Source: Silicimonas sp.
Lineage (GTDB): Bacteria > Pseudomonadota > Alphaproteobacteria > Rhodobacterales > Rhodobacteraceae
Assembly: GCA_022826385.1 (NCBI GenBank)
Contig: JAJDUZ010000002.1
Location: 1 to 62,197 of the forward strand
Direction of reading: 5' to 3'
Length of the DNA: 62,197 bases
In this document: in pieces, positions 62,177 through 62,197 of the stretch
Position numbering within the stretch: the first letter of the stretch is position 1
How the letters are laid out: each line of letters opens with the position of its first letter
Notes under the pieces: generated by a model
The model's input: only the letters and a program-made list of their open reading frames with translations
Told to the model about the DNA's origin: nothing
Database searches by the model: none
Program-made: the position numbers and the translations under genes

Positions 62177-62197
62177 ATGGATCTCTCGAACCTGACC
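62177..62197 (+). CDS. Start of an unidentified gene, cut by window end
   Basis: ATG 62177 with AGAGG upstream reads MDLSNLT to the edge. Seven codons are too few to name a product. The upstream 175 nt contain AT-rich stretches that could be a promoter. Confidence 0.4.

Overview
The window reads as chromosomal DNA from a marine-type alphaproteobacterium of the family Rhodobacteraceae (Roseobacter group). This rests on GC-rich sequence, the protein sequences of lgt, accD, glyA and ilvD, the gene pair ihfB-lapA, and several families typical of that group (DUF6478, DUF5928 glycosyltransferase, YbjN, Hint proteins, PilJ-N proteins). No rRNA, tRNA, CRISPR array or prophage was recognised. Most of the window is housekeeping DNA packed as short operons with 1-4 nt overlaps, broken by small accessory patches.

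Layout. 0-3 kb: the end of an ISKra4-like insertion sequence abuts, and seems to have cut off, an acidic protein encoded just downstream of a Ser/Thr kinase. 3-6.6 kb: thymidine kinase, then a less GC-rich patch with an EF-hand protein, a DUF2975/HTH pair, an exported protein and a small membrane protein. 6.6-18 kb: csaA-like gene/proC, ybjN, a LysR gene divergent from a DUF1330 gene, ubiK, lgt, a methyltransferase, pgeF, a Hint-domain protein, an Lrp regulator divergent from trxB, and an in-frame fusion of a MarR/EPS-type winged helix to ATP sulfurylase/APS kinase. 18-25 kb: a PilJ-N double-domain protein, glnK-amtB, a class A PBP, and ihfB-lapA-trpF-GNAT. 25-33 kb: a sulfotransferase divergent from a Core-2/I-branching-like glycosyltransferase, then HIT, zinc-finger, GAF, DUF6478, lipoprotein and ilvD genes. 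33-41 kb: accD-folC, followed by a zinc cluster (zur, His-rich zrgA-like DUF2796, ABC ATPase, FtsX-like permease, and two Tat-type DUF3299 proteins flanking an ankyrin-repeat protein). 41-56.5 kb: aminotransferase, GNAT, sulfurtransferase, a second sulfotransferase, the nucleoside salvage operon cdd-deoA-deoB-upp, maeB, prpE, nadK, glyA and an alpha/beta hydrolase. 56.5-62.2 kb: a candidate 6S RNA, two small ORFs, lepA, an aegerolysin-like gene, a Tat-exported protein, a TetR regulator, a third sulfotransferase, and the first codons of a further gene.

Themes. (1) Sulfation: the ATP sulfurylase/APS kinase can make PAPS, three unrelated-looking sulfotransferases could use it, and one of these is divergent from a glycosyltransferase; the regulator domain fused to the PAPS synthase resembles exopolysaccharide-associated regulators. 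(2) Zinc: a Zur-linked import cluster of the Zrg type with extra parts. (3) Nitrogen: glnK-amtB beside a possible nitrate-sensing PilJ-N protein. The most unusual single gene is the aegerolysin-like protein at about 59.6-60.0 kb, a lipid-binding fold known mainly from fungi.
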